A DNA stretch of 40,844 nt, taken from Methylobacterium tarhaniae (lineage in GTDB: Bacteria; Pseudomonadota; Alphaproteobacteria; Rhizobiales; Beijerinckiaceae). The stretch is from contig NZ_LABZ01000056.1 in assembly GCF_001043955.1 (NCBI RefSeq), positions 1-40,844 of the forward strand, in the 5' to 3' direction. The position numbers were made by a program, and so were the translations under genes. The notes beneath the pieces are model-generated. The model saw only the letters and a list, made by a program, of their open reading frames with translations. It made no database searches and was not told the origin of the DNA. This document shows, piece after piece, positions 15,413 through 24,803 of this stretch (within the stretch, counting starts at the first letter, position 1; each line of letters begins with the position of its first letter).

Positions 15413-16631
15413 CGGCGCGCGCCGGACGGTACTTGGCCAGTTCGAGGCGCCCGATCTGGTGGCGGTGGACCTCGTCCGGCCCGTCGACGATGCGCAGGGT
15501 GCGGGCGTACTTGTACATGTAGCCCAGGCCGAAATCCGTCGTGACGCCGGCGCCCCCGAAGGCCTGGATCGCCCGGTCCACCACCGCGCAGGCCATGTTG
15601 GCGGCCGCCACCTTGATGCCGGCGATCTCGGCCCGCGCCGCCTTGTTGCCGACCTGGTCCATCTTCCAGGCGGCATGCAGGACGAGCAGGCGCACCTGGT
15701 CGATCTCGATCCGGCTCTGGGCGATGCGCTCGATCATCACGCCCTGCTGCGCCAGCGGCTTGCCGAAGGCGGTCCGCGCGCTCAGGCGACGGCACATCAT
15801 CTCGAGCGCACGCTCCGCCAGCCCGACGGCCCGCATGCAGTGATGGATGCGGCCGGGCCCGAGCCGTCCCTGCGCGATCTCGAAGCCGCGGCCCTCGCCG
15901 AGGAGGATGTTGTCGACCGGCACGCGGGCGTTCTCGAACACGATCTCGCCGTGCCCGTGCGGCGCGTCGTCGAAGCCGAAGACCGGCAGCATCCGCTCGA
16001 TCGTGACGCCGGGGGTGTCGGTCGGTACCAGGATCATCGATTGCTGGCGGTACTTGTCCTCCCCGTGCGGGTCGGTCTTGCCCATGACGATGAGGAGCTT
16101 GCAGCGCGGGTCGCCCGAGCCGGACGACCACCACTTGCGCCCGTTGATGACGTACTCGCCGCCGTCGCGGGTGATCGTGCAGGCGATGTTGGTGGCGTCG
16201 GACGAGGCGACGTCGGGCTCGGTCATGGCGAAGCAGGAGCGGATCTCGCCGGCGAGCAGCGGCTTCAGCCAGCGCGCCTTCTGGCTTTCCGTCCCGTAGC
16301 GCTCCAGGGTCTCCATGTTGCCGGTGTCGGGCGCCGAGCAGTTGAACACCTCGGAGGACCATTGCACCCGGCCCATCATCTCGGCGAGCGGCGCGTATTC
16401 GAGGTTGGTGAGCCCGGCGCCCGCGCCGCTCGCGGGCAGGAACAGGTTCCACAGGCCGGCTTCGCGCGCCAGGGGCTTGAGCCGCTCGACGACCGGGACG
16501 GGCTGCCAGCGATCCGTCAGCGCGGCCTGCTCGGCCTTGTAGGTCGCCTCGTTGGGATAGATGTGCTCGTCCATGAAGGCCTGCAGCCGCTCCTGCAGGG
16601 CGGTCACCTTCGGCGCGTGGTGGAAGTCCAT
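15405..16631 (-). CDS. ACAD11-like acyl-CoA dehydrogenase
   Basis: A 408-residue flavoenzyme beginning [16 protein letters not shown], with GAGGA at good spacing. It follows the ACAD10/11 branch closely: [18 protein letters not shown] at 96-113, [17 protein letters not shown] at 133-149, [43 protein letters not shown], and near the C-terminus AFGGAGV followed by [15 protein letters not shown]11-type enzymes convert 4-phosphoacyl-CoA to enoyl-CoA, in effect isomerising 4-hydroxy- to 3-hydroxyacyl-CoA with the help of a hydratase. The gene precedes the matching kinase in the operon. Ordinary dehydrogenation of a branched acyl-CoA is the alternative. Confidence 0.93.
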   Translation of the reverse strand: MDFHHAPKVTALQERLQAFMDEHIYPNEATYKAEQAALTDRWQPVPVVERLKPLAREAGLWNLFLPASGAGAGLTNLEYAPLAEMMGRVQWSSEVFNCSAPDTGNMETLERYGTESQKARWLKPLLAGEIRSCFAMTEPDVASSDATNIACTITRDGGEYVINGRKWWSSGSGDPRCKLLIVMGKTDPHGEDKYRQQSMILVPTDTPGVTIERMLPVFGFDDAPHGHGEIVFENARVPVDNILLGEGRGFEIAQGRLGPGRIHHCMRAVGLAERALEMMCRRLSARTAFGKPLAQQGVMIERIAQSRIEIDQVRLLVLHAAWKMDQVGNKAARAEIAGIKVAAANMACAVVDRAIQAFGGAGVTTDFGLGYMYKYARTLRIVDGPDEVHRHQIGRLELAKYRPARADG

Positions 16632-16663
16632 CGCGTGTCCTCGCAAAGATCGGGAAGTGAGTG

Positions 16664-17662
16664 TCACGGCGTCTGGTGGTCGCGGCGGCGCGGCGTCAGC
16701 AGGAGCTTGCCCACGCTCCGCCGGCCGGCGAGTTGCGCCAGCGCTGCCGGCGCCTCGTCGAGCGGCAGGCGGCCGCCGATCAGCGGATCGAGGCGACCTT
16801 CCGCCTGGAGCGCCAGGAGGGAGTCCTGGACCTCGCGGAGAAGGGTGGGATCGCGTTTTTTCACCTCGCCCCAGAAGACGCCGAGCACTGTCCCCTCCTT
16901 GAGGAGGAGGCGATTCGCGGGCAGCTCGGGCGGGGCGCCGCCGGCGAAGCCCACGACGAGGAGCCGGCCGTGCCAGGCGAGGGCGCGCAGGCTGTCGAGG
17001 CCGACCCGGCCGCCGACCGGATCGTAGATCACGTCCGCGCCGACGCCGCCCGTCGCCTCGCGGACCGCCTCGACCCAGCCCGGCTCCTCGTAGGAGACCG
17101 CGACCTCGGCACCGAGCCGCCGGCACACGTCCAGCTTCTCCGGCGAGCCGGCGGTGGCGATCACCCGGCAGCCCGCAGCCAGGGCGATCTGCACGGCTGC
17201 GCTGCCGACGCCGCCGGCCGCGGCATGGACCAGGACCGTCTCGCCCGGCCGGATTCCCGCCCGGCGGTGCAGGGCGTACCAGGCCGTCGGGTAGTTCACC
17301 CCGAGCAGAACCAGGCCCGCATCCGCCGGCACGCCGGTCGGGATCACGGTCGCGGCCGCATCCGGCATCAGCGCCAGCTCCGCGAATCCTCCGGTCGGGA
17401 TGCTGGCGCAGACCCGCTCGCCGGGCGCGCGGGCGCAGCCGGGGCCGGCCGCCACGACCTCGCCCGACACCTCGATCCCGGGCACGAAGGGCAGGGCGGG
17501 CTTCCGCTGGTAGCGGCCGCGCACCATCAGCGTGTCGGCGAAGTTGACCCCGGCGGCCTCGACGAGCACCAGCAGCTCGCCTGGCCCCGGGACCGGGTCC
17601 GGGCGCTCGGCCAGGACCATCCGCCCCTCGTCGGTGATCGCCTCGACGACCCAGCAGCGCAT
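16664..17662 (-). CDS. MDR-family NADPH:quinone oxidoreductase-like enzyme
   Basis: A 332-residue zinc-free medium-chain reductase. The cofactor-binding motif is [15 protein letters not shown] at 146-160, preceded by [11 protein letters not shown] and [13 protein letters not shown]. The substrate-domain start is [14 protein letters not shown], typical of quinone oxidoreductase/enoyl reductase members. No structural zinc cysteines are present. It may reduce an alpha,beta-unsaturated carbonyl compound, possibly an acyl-CoA, made by the operon. Its ATG overlaps the synthetase stop (ATGA) and the dehydrogenase gene follows after 32 bp. Confidence 0.9.
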   Translation of the reverse strand: MRCWVVEAITDEGRMVLAERPDPVPGPGELLVLVEAAGVNFADTLMVRGRYQRKPALPFVPGIEVSGEVVAAGPGCARAPGERVCASIPTGGFAELALMPDAAATVIPTGVPADAGLVLLGVNYPTAWYALHRRAGIRPGETVLVHAAAGGVGSAAVQIALAAGCRVIATAGSPEKLDVCRRLGAEVAVSYEEPGWVEAVREATGGVGADVIYDPVGGRVGLDSLRALAWHGRLLVVGFAGGAPPELPANRLLLKEGTVLGVFWGEVKKRDPTLLREVQDSLLALQAEGRLDPLIGGRLPLDEAPAALAQLAGRRSVGKLLLTPRRRDHQTP

Positions 17663-19815
17663 CAGCGGGGTCCGCCCTTCACGATCAGGGCGTCGGCGGC
17701 GACGATCCGGTCGGCCGTGCAGATGAGCGGGTTGATCTCCATCTCGGCGACCACATCGTCCGCATCGGCCGCGAGTTCGGAGAAGCGGCACACGATCTCG
17801 GCGAGCCGCGAGACGTCCACCGCCGGCGCGCCGCGAAAGCCGTCGAGCAGGGCCGCCCCCTTGAGGTCGCGCAGCATCGCCTCGGCCTCCGCGCGCCCGA
17901 CCGGCGCGAGGGCGAGCGCGGTGTCGCGCAGGATCTCGACGAGGACGCCGCCGAGGCCGACGACAATGAGCGGGCCGAATTGCGCGTCGTGCCGGGCGCC
18001 GACCATGACCTCGACCCCCCGCGGGACCATCGGCTGGACGACGACGCCCCGGAAGTTCGGGCGGGGCGTCATAGCGTCGACGGCCGCCAGGATCTCCGCG
18101 TAGGCGCGCTCGACCTCGGCGGCGCTCGCCACGTTGAGCTTGACCAGCCCGGCCTCCGTCTTGTGCAGGATGTCAGGGCTCTCGCCCTTGAGCACGACCG
18201 GAAAGCCGAGCGCCTTCGCAGCGCCTCGAGCCTCCGCCGCGGACCCGACCGGCCGGTCCTCCACGACCGGGATGCCGTAGTGCGCCATGACGCCCTTGGC
18301 TTCCCGTTCGGTCAACGAGGATCCGCCCGTCTGCGCGAGCAGGGTGGCCATCCGCTCCTTCGCGGCCGGATCCGAGATCCGGCCCTCGGCGGTCGGGCCG
18401 GCCCGCCGCAGGGCGTCGCGCCGGTGCCAGGCGGCAATGGCCGCGAAGCAGCGGTCCATCGAGTGGAACAGCGCGAGGTGCGGGTCGCTCTCGGTCTCGC
18501 GCGCGCCCGGGCCCCCGAGCCATTCCGGCGCCCAGACGTTGCAGACGAGCTTGGCGTTGGCCGCGGCCGCCCGGCTGAACACCGGCAGCCGGACCGTCGC
18601 CGAGTCGTAGGCGTAGGCGTGCGAGGTCACCATGACGCCGTAGAGCGGGTCCGCCAGCAGCGCCCCGGCGCAGGCGGCAAGGCTGTCCGCCGAGCCGATG
18701 ACCTGGGCGGTCACGTCGCACGGGTTGCGGGTCGAGCCGTATTCCGGCACTTGCGCCGCGAGCACGGCGGCGGCCTCGGGCCCGGGCTGGGGCAGCGCCA
18801 CGCCGTGCGCCTCCGCCTTGTCGGCGGCGATGATGGTCGCACCGCCGGAGGTCGCGATCACGGCGACGCCCTGCGCCCGCGGTGCGCCCGCCTTGGCGAA
18901 GAACGCGGCCGCCTCGACCAGCGCCTCGAGCTTGTCGACCTGGATCACGCCGGCGCGCGCGAAGCCCGCCGCGTAGGCCGCGTCGGATCCGGCGAGCGAG
19001 CCCGTATGCGACAGGGCCGCCCGGGCGCCCTCCTGCCCGGTCGCGATCTTGTAGAGGACGAGCGGCTTGTCGGCCTCCCAGGCAAGCGCAGCGGCCCGCA
19101 GCATCCGGCCCGGATCGGCCATGCCCTCGAACAGGCAGGCGATCGCCCGGCAATGCGGGTCCTGCGCCAGGTAGGCGACGTAATCGGCAACGTCGACGTC
19201 GCAGGAATTGCCCGCGGTCAGCACGTGGCTCACCGAGACGCCGCGCTCGATCCCCTGGGCCAAAGAGAAGCCGAGGGAGCCCGACTGGCTCACGATCCCG
19301 ATCGCGTGCGGGGCGAGCGGCCGGCGCTCGGGCATGGCCGAGAAGGTGAGGCCGGCCCCCCGCGCGTAGTTGACGAGGCCGATCGTGTTCGGCCCGACCA
19401 GGCGCATGTTCGCGCCCCGCGCGATCTCCACGAGGCGCCGCTGGTGCGCGACGTGCTCGGGCTTGCCCGTCTCCGCGAATCCGGCCGCCAGCACCAGGAC
19501 GGCGCCGACGCCCTTCGCCGCACATTCGCGAACGACCGGTTCGACCGCCTCGCGCGGCGTCGCGATCACGACGCAGTCCGGGGTCTCGGGCAGGTCCGCG
19601 ACGGTCGGGTAGCAGGGCTGGCCGGCCAGCTCGGCGTGCTTGGCGTTGATCTGGTAGAGGCGGCCGTCAAAGGCCTTCAGGTTGGCGACCGTGCGGCTGC
19701 CGAAGGCATTCGGCCGCTCGGACACGCCAACGACGGCGACGCTCTCGGGGGCGACGAGCCGCCTCATCTCCTCGCACGCGTAGGGGCTGCGCCTCGAGCT
19801 CTCGATCCCCGTCAT
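17662..19815 (-). CDS. ADP-forming acyl-CoA synthetase (acetate-CoA ligase family), fused subunits
   Basis: A 717-residue protein with alpha and beta parts fused. It has a CoA-binding Rossmann domain ([18 protein letters not shown]), succinyl-CoA-ligase-like domains with [13 protein letters not shown], the phosphohistidine His270 in [15 protein letters not shown], and an ATP-grasp domain from [11 protein letters not shown] to EINPLIC. It makes acyl-CoA from acid, ATP and CoA. The ATG at 19815 is chosen for length; an in-frame ATG at 19767 directly abuts GAGGAG and would still leave the Rossmann domain intact. It heads the operon, with a matching palindrome 134 bp upstream, and is the likely substrate-activating step. 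Confidence 0.92.
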   Translation of the reverse strand: MTGIESSRRSPYACEEMRRLVAPESVAVVGVSERPNAFGSRTVANLKAFDGRLYQINAKHAELAGQPCYPTVADLPETPDCVVIATPREAVEPVVRECAAKGVGAVLVLAAGFAETGKPEHVAHQRRLVEIARGANMRLVGPNTIGLVNYARGAGLTFSAMPERRPLAPHAIGIVSQSGSLGFSLAQGIERGVSVSHVLTAGNSCDVDVADYVAYLAQDPHCRAIACLFEGMADPGRMLRAAALAWEADKPLVLYKIATGQEGARAALSHTGSLAGSDAAYAAGFARAGVIQVDKLEALVEAAAFFAKAGAPRAQGVAVIATSGGATIIAADKAEAHGVALPQPGPEAAAVLAAQVPEYGSTRNPCDVTAQVIGSADSLAACAGALLADPLYGVMVTSHAYAYDSATVRLPVFSRAAAANAKLVCNVWAPEWLGGPGARETESDPHLALFHSMDRCFAAIAAWHRRDALRRAGPTAEGRISDPAAKERMATLLAQTGGSSLTEREAKGVMAHYGIPVVEDRPVGSAAEARGAAKALGFPVVLKGESPDILHKTEAGLVKLNVASAAEVERAYAEILAAVDAMTPRPNFRGVVVQPMVPRGVEVMVGARHDAQFGPLIVVGLGGVLVEILRDTALALAPVGRAEAEAMLRDLKGAALLDGFRGAPAVDVSRLAEIVCRFSELAADADDVVAEMEINPLICTADRIVAADALIVKGGPR

Positions 19816-19948
19816 CGGGAGGCTGCCGGGAGGCGCGGGCCGGAGCCAGTACGGCGGCGCCCTCGTCCGGGATCCGAGAGCCGGCAAGCCGGCCGAGCCC
19901 GCCCATCGCCGAAGCGACGAGCACGTGCAGGCGTTTCCTTCATGTTTA

Positions 19949-19965
19949 TTTCATTCTATGAAATG
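19949..19965. promoter_or_regulatory. Putative IclR operator, site 2
   Basis: ATTTCATTCTATGAAAT is a perfect palindrome with seven-base arms ATTTCAT/ATGAAAT and a TCT centre. A further half-site, TTTCAT, follows at 19970-19975. It shares the arms ATTTCA/TGAAAT and 17-bp length with the site at 11245-11261. It lies upstream of the synthetase operon. Confidence 0.68.
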
Positions 19966-20344
19966 ACCTTTCATTCATCTTCGATCATGTAAGGTCCTGT
20001 GTAAAGGCGTGATGAGCGCGAATTCGCAGCTCCGCGCCGCAGCGGTCCACCTTCTGCCGGAGCCTCCGCGCTGGACGCCTCCGGATCGTGCGTTTTCGGG
20101 CCATCCGGTTCCGCAATTCCGGTCGAGGCGGAGTAGGACGCACCCGATACATCCGACGGAGCGGCTCCAACCGTGACACCGGGCCTGCAGGAAGTTCTTG
20201 GTCCGATGCCGTTTGACGAGCCACGCTGCTGACCCGAAGCGGCCCCTCCCAGATCTAACTTCACATGTCCGGTGATCGACATTTTCCGGGCATTTTAATT
20301 TCGTCATGCTATTCCGACACCAGCTGTCGCGCCGTAGTCTGGTG
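19966..20344. other. Gene-poor stretch with no convincing gene
   Basis: No reading frame here shows consistent third-position GC or a recognisable domain; the open frames on both strands have Arg/Pro/Ser-rich shadow-like translations. A stem GACACCAG (20316-20323)/CTGGTGTC (20339-20346) runs into the left end of the MITE-like repeat. Confidence 0.5.
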
Positions 20345-20521
20345 TCATACCAACGGTCGATAGAAAACGACCTTCGGTTCCGTTCTCGAATCGTCGCCGA
20401 GCCCAAGGTCTCGGACGTCTGGGCTTGGTGTCGAACGTTCGAGATGGTCCAACGGACCCGTCGATCTCGGGAAAGCCCGAGATCGAATGTGATGCGTCAG
20501 CATCTGAGACCGTTGGTATCA
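20345..20521. repeat. MITE-like repeat, copy B
   Basis: A 177-bp element ending in 12-bp terminal inverted repeats, ATACCAACGGTC (20347-20358) and GACCGTTGGTAT (20508-20519). Internally it contains GACCTTCGGTTCCGTTCTCGA and a CGATCTCGGG/CCCGAGATCG stem. It matches copy A at 12345-12520 in reverse orientation over its whole length with scattered differences. It encodes no transposase, so it would depend on enzymes supplied in trans. Confidence 0.75.
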
Positions 20522-20989
20522 AAGGGGTCACTCGAGGCTGGTTCGAGCGGCGTGAGGATGGTCGGCAGCGCTGCGATCGGGGCCTGCCGTCTCGACGGGC
20601 TACGCCAGCCACCTCCCATCGCCTATGACCCCGGTCTCATATCGCCGCCATGTTCCCTTCGCCGTCGTCACCAGCTAGAACGCCATCAGCGTGGCAGTCA
20701 ACGGCGAGAGCACTCCCTTCGTGCATCGCCGAACCAGTCCCTCGGCCGAAGAAGCCGACGATGGCAGAAGCCTTGCCGCTCGCGGCTCGACAGGGTCCTG
20801 CGGGCCCGACGACCACATCGGCATGTCGCCTTGACCGGCCGCGCGACCTCCTCTCCTGCCTTGCTCGGACTTCCGGCGCAGGATCGACTTACGGCGTTGC
20901 ATCGGTCGACAAAGCGATGGTCTTCTGCGCCCAAGGCGGCACCGAGGAGCGCGCGGCGGGTGAGGCCGCTGACCGGAAGGCGGCCGGTG

Positions 20990-21212
20990 GGACGGCCCGG
21001 AACTTCAGGCTCACGACGAGGCTGATGGTCCGCTCGCCGACGAAGGCCCGCTCGCCACCGGCGGCGATCCGCACCGGGCAGGCCAGCACCGGCAGGCTCA
21101 CCGCGCCGCTGCGGGCAAGCTCGTGGTAGCGGGCCATGCCGGCGAAGTCGCGGTCGAGCCGGTTGAAGTTCGCTGTGAAGCTCGCCGGCGCCTCGGCGAT
21201 GCCCGAACCAGC
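20990..21212 (-). pseudogene. Decayed coding remnant of unknown function
   Basis: On the minus strand this stretch reads through about 74 codons with strong third-position GC, ending in SLVVSLKFRAV and including DFAGMARYHELARSGAV and VGERTISL. The codon bias is typical of real genes here, yet no start codon with a ribosome site is seen upstream and the bias is lost below 20990. The frame closes at 20889. I do not recognise a family. In M. extorquens, mxaW diverges from mxaF at a comparable place, but I cannot show that this is a relic of it. Confidence 0.4.
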
Positions 21213-21239
21213 AAGATCATTCCGGTTGCTGTGAACTTC

Positions 21240-21660
21240 ACACCCGCAGTTCGGTGTCGTATTTACTTTATATGAGGGAGAGTTTATAAAAATTTATGCT
21301 TTAATAGATTTTAACGTGCCGTTGTATCCGGGTTTCGCCCTGCATAGGCACGCCTGCGGCCAGGCAGCAATGTGCCGCCGGAATACCTGCCAGCCGAGCA
21401 TTTGCGCGCCGTTTGTCTCACAAGTCAATAGCCTTCAAGTCTGTGCAATCACGCTTTGCTGAAAAATTAGCGCAGAGGTGTTGCGGCGTGTCCATTGCTG
21501 CGGCGCAAAAATTGCGGCGACAGTGCAATTGTCCATCATAAAAACAGTTACTTGATAGAATAATAAGTCTCTTATTTCGATTTTATAAGATATTTATTTT
21601 CGCAGCTGCAATAAGAAAAATATCCATCTCGATTGCCGCATCGTCCCGAGCCGCCCGAAA
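21240..21660. other. AT-rich upstream region of the mxa cluster with TGCGGCG repeats
   Basis: About 420 bp of unusually AT-rich sequence before the mxaF promoter, with no gene. Three direct repeats of a TGCGGCG core occur close together (TTGCGGCG at 21481-21488, TGCGGCG at 21499-21505, TTGCGGCG at 21512-21519). GTCCAT flanks the array on both sides (at about 21490 and 21531). They may bind a methanol-response regulator or be chance. Confidence 0.4.
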
Positions 21661-21669
21661 GATAGATGG

Positions 21670-21698
21670 AAGACATCAAGATCGACGACTGCTAACGT
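21670..21698 (+). promoter_or_regulatory. Candidate mxaF promoter
   Basis: AAGACA at 21670-21675 is followed after 17 bases by TAACGT at 21693-21698. The -35 matches the element reported for the M. extorquens mxaF promoter (AAGACA with TAGAAA as -10), while the -10 matches only partly. Transcription would begin near 21705, giving a leader of roughly 170 nt, similar to the long mxaF leader known in that species. Confidence 0.5.
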
Positions 21699-21780
21699 AA
21701 TTGCGGTGAGCGAAGGTAATAAGTTCCTTATAAGAAAGCGAAGTGAGATTGATCTAAGGTCAAACTAAGAGAGATTGACC

Positions 21781-21855
21781 ATGATCTCGCTCGCTAACCG
21801 TTCCTCATCGCGCGAGCACGTTCGGCCTCGCGGCCCGAGCGCCGCAGAGACGTGA
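21781..21855 (+). CDS. Possible 24-codon upstream ORF in the mxaF leader
   Basis: ATG at 21781 opens a frame starting MISLANRSSSREH and ending at TGA 21853-21855, 23 bases before the mxaF ATG. GAGAGA precedes it at plausible spacing. The peptide is rich in Ser and Arg with no hydrophobic segment. It may be a regulatory leader peptide or chance; nothing but position and ribosome site supports it. Confidence 0.3.
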   Translation: MISLANRSSSREHVRPRGPSAAET

Positions 21856-21878
21856 AACGCTGACCGGAGACGCAGAGC

Positions 21879-23768
21879 ATGGGCATCGATCGCATGGGCA
21901 AGTTTGTGAATTCCGTTTCGGTGGCCGCGCTGCTGGCGCTGGCGCCGCTCGCGGTGCCGCACGCCGCACTCGCCAACGACAAGCTCGACGAGCTGTCGAA
22001 GAGCGACGAAAACTGGGTGATGCCGGGGAAGAACTACGACTCCGACAACTACAGCAAGCTGACGCAGATCAACGAGAAGAACGTCAAGAATCTCAAGGTC
22101 TCCTGGCAGTTCTCGACCGGCCTGCTCAACGGACATGAGGGCGCGCCTCTGGTCGTCGACGGCAAGATGTTCGTCCACACCTCGTTCCCGAACAACACCT
22201 TCGCGCTCGGGCTCGACGATCCGGGCAAGATCCTGTGGCAGGACAAGCCGAAGCAGAACCCGGCCGCGCGCTCGGTGGCCTGCTGCGATCTCGTCAACCG
22301 CGGCCTCGCCTATTGGCCGGGCGACGGCAAGACCCCGCCGCTGATCCTCAAGACCCTGCTCGACGGCCACGTCGCGGCGCTCAACGCGCAGACCGGCGAG
22401 ACGGTGTGGAAGATCGAGAATTCCGACATCAAGGTCGGCTCGACGCTCACCATCGCCCCCTACGTCGTCAAGGACAAGGTCATCATCGGCTCGTCCGGGG
22501 CCGAGCTCGGCGTGCGCGGCTATCTCACCGCCTACGACGTCAAGACCGGCGAGCAGAAGTGGCGCGCCTACGCCACCGGCCCGGATTCCGACCTGCTGCT
22601 GGCCAAGGACTTCAACATCCACAACGCCCATTACGGCCAGAAGGGCCTAGGCACCTCGACCTGGGAGGGCGACGCCTGGAAGATCGGCGGCGGCACCAAC
22701 TGGGGCTGGTACGCCTACGATCCCGGCACCAACCTGATCTACTTCGGCACCGGCAACCCGGCGCCGTGGAACGAGACGATGCGGCCGGGCGACAACAAGT
22801 GGACGATGACGATCTTCGGCCGCGATGCCGATACCGGTGAAGCCAAGTTCGGCTACCAGAAGACGCCGCACGACGAGTGGGATTATGCCGGCGTCAACGT
22901 GATGATGCTGTCGACCCAGAAGGACCTCGCCGGCAAGGAGCGCAAGCTCCTGACCCACCCGGACCGCAACGGCATCGTCTACACGCTCGACCGCACCAAC
23001 GGCGATCTCGTCTCGGCGCACAAGATCGACGACACCGTCAACGTCTTCAAGACCGTCGACCTGAAATCCGGCCTGCCGGTGCGCGATCCCGAATACGGCA
23101 CCCGGATGGACCACCTCGCCAAGGACATCTGTCCCTCGGCGATGGGCTACCACAACCAGGGCCACGATTCCTACGATCCGAACCGCAAGCTCTTCTTCAT
23201 GGGCATCAACCACATCTGCATGGATTGGGAGCCCTTCATGCTGCCCTACCGGGCCGGACAGTTCTTCGTCGGTGCGACGCTGAACATGTATCCGGGTCCG
23301 AAGGGCGACCGGCAGAACGCCGAGGGCCTCGGCCAGATCAAGGCCTACGACGCCATCACCGGCAAGTTCAAATGGGAGAAGATGGAGCGCTTCGCGGTCT
23401 GGGGCGGCACCATGGCGACGGCCGGCAACCTGGTCTTCTACGGAACGCTCGACGGCTACATCAAGGCGCGCCACTCCGACACCGGTGAACTGCTCTGGAA
23501 GTCGAAGCTGCCGTCAGGCGCCATCGGCTACCCGATGACCTATACCCACAAGGGCACGCAATACGTGGCGATCTATTACGGCGTCGGCGGCTGGCCGGGC
23601 GTCGGCCTCGTCTTCGACCTGCAGGACCCGACCGCCGGCCTCGGTGCGGTCGGCGCTTTCAAGAAGCTCGCCAACTACACCCAGATGGGCGGCGGCGTGA
23701 CGGTGTTCTCCCTCGACGGCAAGGGTCCCTACGACGACCCGAATGTCGGCGAGTACTCGGCGAACTGA
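21879..23768 (+). CDS. mxaF: Methanol dehydrogenase large subunit (calcium, PQQ)
   Basis: A 629-residue PQQ-dependent methanol dehydrogenase alpha subunit that oxidises methanol to formaldehyde in the periplasm. A 32-residue signal peptide ends ALA before [15 protein letters not shown]. In mature numbering the vicinal disulfide is Cys103-Cys104 in [21 protein letters not shown] carries the Ca2+/PQQ glutamate, [10 protein letters not shown] the Asn ligand, and [10 protein letters not shown] the catalytic Asp. Ala rather than Asp two residues after that Asp marks it as the calcium type, not lanthanide XoxF. Tryptophan docking repeats of the eight-bladed propeller are intact. The start at 21879 is chosen over ATG 21894 because GGAGA precedes it. 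It heads the mxa cluster. Confidence 0.98.
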   Translation: MGIDRMGKFVNSVSVAALLALAPLAVPHAALANDKLDELSKSDENWVMPGKNYDSDNYSKLTQINEKNVKNLKVSWQFSTGLLNGHEGAPLVVDGKMFVHTSFPNNTFALGLDDPGKILWQDKPKQNPAARSVACCDLVNRGLAYWPGDGKTPPLILKTLLDGHVAALNAQTGETVWKIENSDIKVGSTLTIAPYVVKDKVIIGSSGAELGVRGYLTAYDVKTGEQKWRAYATGPDSDLLLAKDFNIHNAHYGQKGLGTSTWEGDAWKIGGGTNWGWYAYDPGTNLIYFGTGNPAPWNETMRPGDNKWTMTIFGRDADTGEAKFGYQKTPHDEWDYAGVNVMMLSTQKDLAGKERKLLTHPDRNGIVYTLDRTNGDLVSAHKIDDTVNVFKTVDLKSGLPVRDPEYGTRMDHLAKDICPSAMGYHNQGHDSYDPNRKLFFMGINHICMDWEPFMLPYRAGQFFVGATLNMYPGPKGDRQNAEGLGQIKAYDAITGKFKWEKMERFAVWGGTMATAGNLVFYGTLDGYIKARHSDTGELLWKSKLPSGAIGYPMTYTHKGTQYVAIYYGVGGWPGVGLVFDLQDPTAGLGAVGAFKKLANYTQMGGGVTVFSLDGKGPYDDPNVGEYSAN

Positions 23769-23780
23769 ACCGTCGACTTC

Positions 23781-23807
23781 CGCTCCTCCCCGTTTCGGGG
23801 AGGAGCG
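23781..23807 (+). terminator. Stem-loop between mxaF and mxaJ
   Basis: CGCTCCTCCCC (23781-23791) pairs with GGGGAGGAGCG (23797-23807), an 11-bp GC-rich stem with loop GTTTC, 12 bp after the mxaF stop. There is no T-run, so partial termination or 3'-end protection of an mxaF message is more likely than full termination. Confidence 0.7.
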
Positions 23808-23839
23808 ACCCGCTGCCTCTCGTGACAACGGATCCGATC

Positions 23840-24739
23840 ATGTTGAGATCGCTCGGACATCTGCGCCGGTTCCTCCTGGGCGCGACGCTCGCCACCGCCG
23901 GCCTCGCCACCCCGGCCCTCGCCCAGACGATCACGCAAGCCCCGCCCGCGCAGGCCACGCCCGCTCCCACGCCGCCCGACGGCAGCGTCCTACGAGTCTG
24001 CGCCTCCGCCTCGCAGCCGCCGCTCTCGCTCAAGGACGGCAGCGGCCTCGAGAACCGCATCGCGGCTGCCGCCGCCGAGGCGATGGGGCGCAAGGTGCAG
24101 TTCGTGTGGTCGGACAAGCCCGCGATCTACCTGGTGCGCGACTTCCTCGACAAGAAACTGTGCGACGTCGTCGTCGGTCTCGATACCGGCGACCCGCGGG
24201 TGCTGACGACGAAGCCCTATTACCGCAGCGGCTACGTCTTCGTGACCCGGGCGCAGGACGGGCTCGATCTCACCTCCTGGTCCGACCCGCGCCTCAAGGC
24301 GGTGAACCACGTCGCGGTGCCGTTCGGCTCGCCGAGCGAGGCAATGCTGAAGAACATCGGCCGCTACGAGGAGGACATGGCCTACCTCTATTCGCTGGTG
24401 AACTTCCGCTCGCCGCGCAACCAGTACACCCAGATCGATCCGGCCCGCCTCGTCGGCGAGGTCGCGAGCGGCAAGGCCGACGTCGCCGCGCCCTTCGCCC
24501 CGGACGTCGCCCGCTTCGTCAAGGCGTCGACCGTGCCGTTGCGCATGACCCTGGTGGCGGACGACGCCGCCCGCAGCGACGGCCAGAAGGTCGCGATGCG
24601 CTTCGACCAGTCGATGGGCGTGCGCCGCGGCGACGAGGCTCTGCTCGCCGCTCTCGACCAGGCCCTCGTCAAGGCCCGCCCGGCGATCGAGGCGATCCTG
24701 AAGGACGAAGGCGTGCCGACGGTGCCGACCGGCTCCTGA
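23840..24739 (+). CDS. mxaJ: Methanol oxidation protein MxaJ, periplasmic
   Basis: A 299-residue protein with a signal peptide (MLRSLGHLRRFLLGATLATAGLATPALA) and a solute-binding-protein-like fold. It begins with VLRVCASASQPPLSLKDGSG and includes KLCDVVVGLDTGDPRVLTTKPYY, as in family 3 receptors. MxaJ is required for methanol dehydrogenase activity and is thought to help assembly in the periplasm; it is not known to transport anything. The ATG at 23840 follows mxaF by 71 bp; an in-frame GTG at 23822 would only add six residues. Position between mxaF and mxaG is the standard order. Confidence 0.95.
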   Translation: MLRSLGHLRRFLLGATLATAGLATPALAQTITQAPPAQATPAPTPPDGSVLRVCASASQPPLSLKDGSGLENRIAAAAAEAMGRKVQFVWSDKPAIYLVRDFLDKKLCDVVVGLDTGDPRVLTTKPYYRSGYVFVTRAQDGLDLTSWSDPRLKAVNHVAVPFGSPSEAMLKNIGRYEEDMAYLYSLVNFRSPRNQYTQIDPARLVGEVASGKADVAAPFAPDVARFVKASTVPLRMTLVADDAARSDGQKVAMRFDQSMGVRRGDEALLAALDQALVKARPAIEAILKDEGVPTVPTGS

Positions 24740-24763
24740 GCCTTTCCCCGCATCCCATCCTGC

Positions 24764-24782
24764 GGACCGCCGGGCGCGGTCC
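24764..24782 (+). terminator. Stem-loop between mxaJ and mxaG
   Basis: GGACCGC (24764-24770) pairs with GCGGTCC (24776-24782) around CGGGC. A second, smaller stem (CCGCA/TGCGG) lies just before it. It occupies the 64-bp gap ahead of mxaG and may slow or protect the transcript. Confidence 0.5.
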
Positions 24783-24803
24783 CCCGACTTGAAGCGAGCG
24801 TTC

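Noticed and set aside
20650..21129. 159-codon plus-strand frame in the gene-poor region
   Set aside because: Ser/Ala/Arg-rich, poor codon bias, no ribosome site or recognised domain; the opposite strand shows the better coding signal.
21879..23768. Lanthanide-dependent XoxF identity for the dehydrogenase
   Set aside because: WDYAG has Ala where XoxF has the extra metal-binding Asp, and mxaI plus all mxa accessory genes accompany it.
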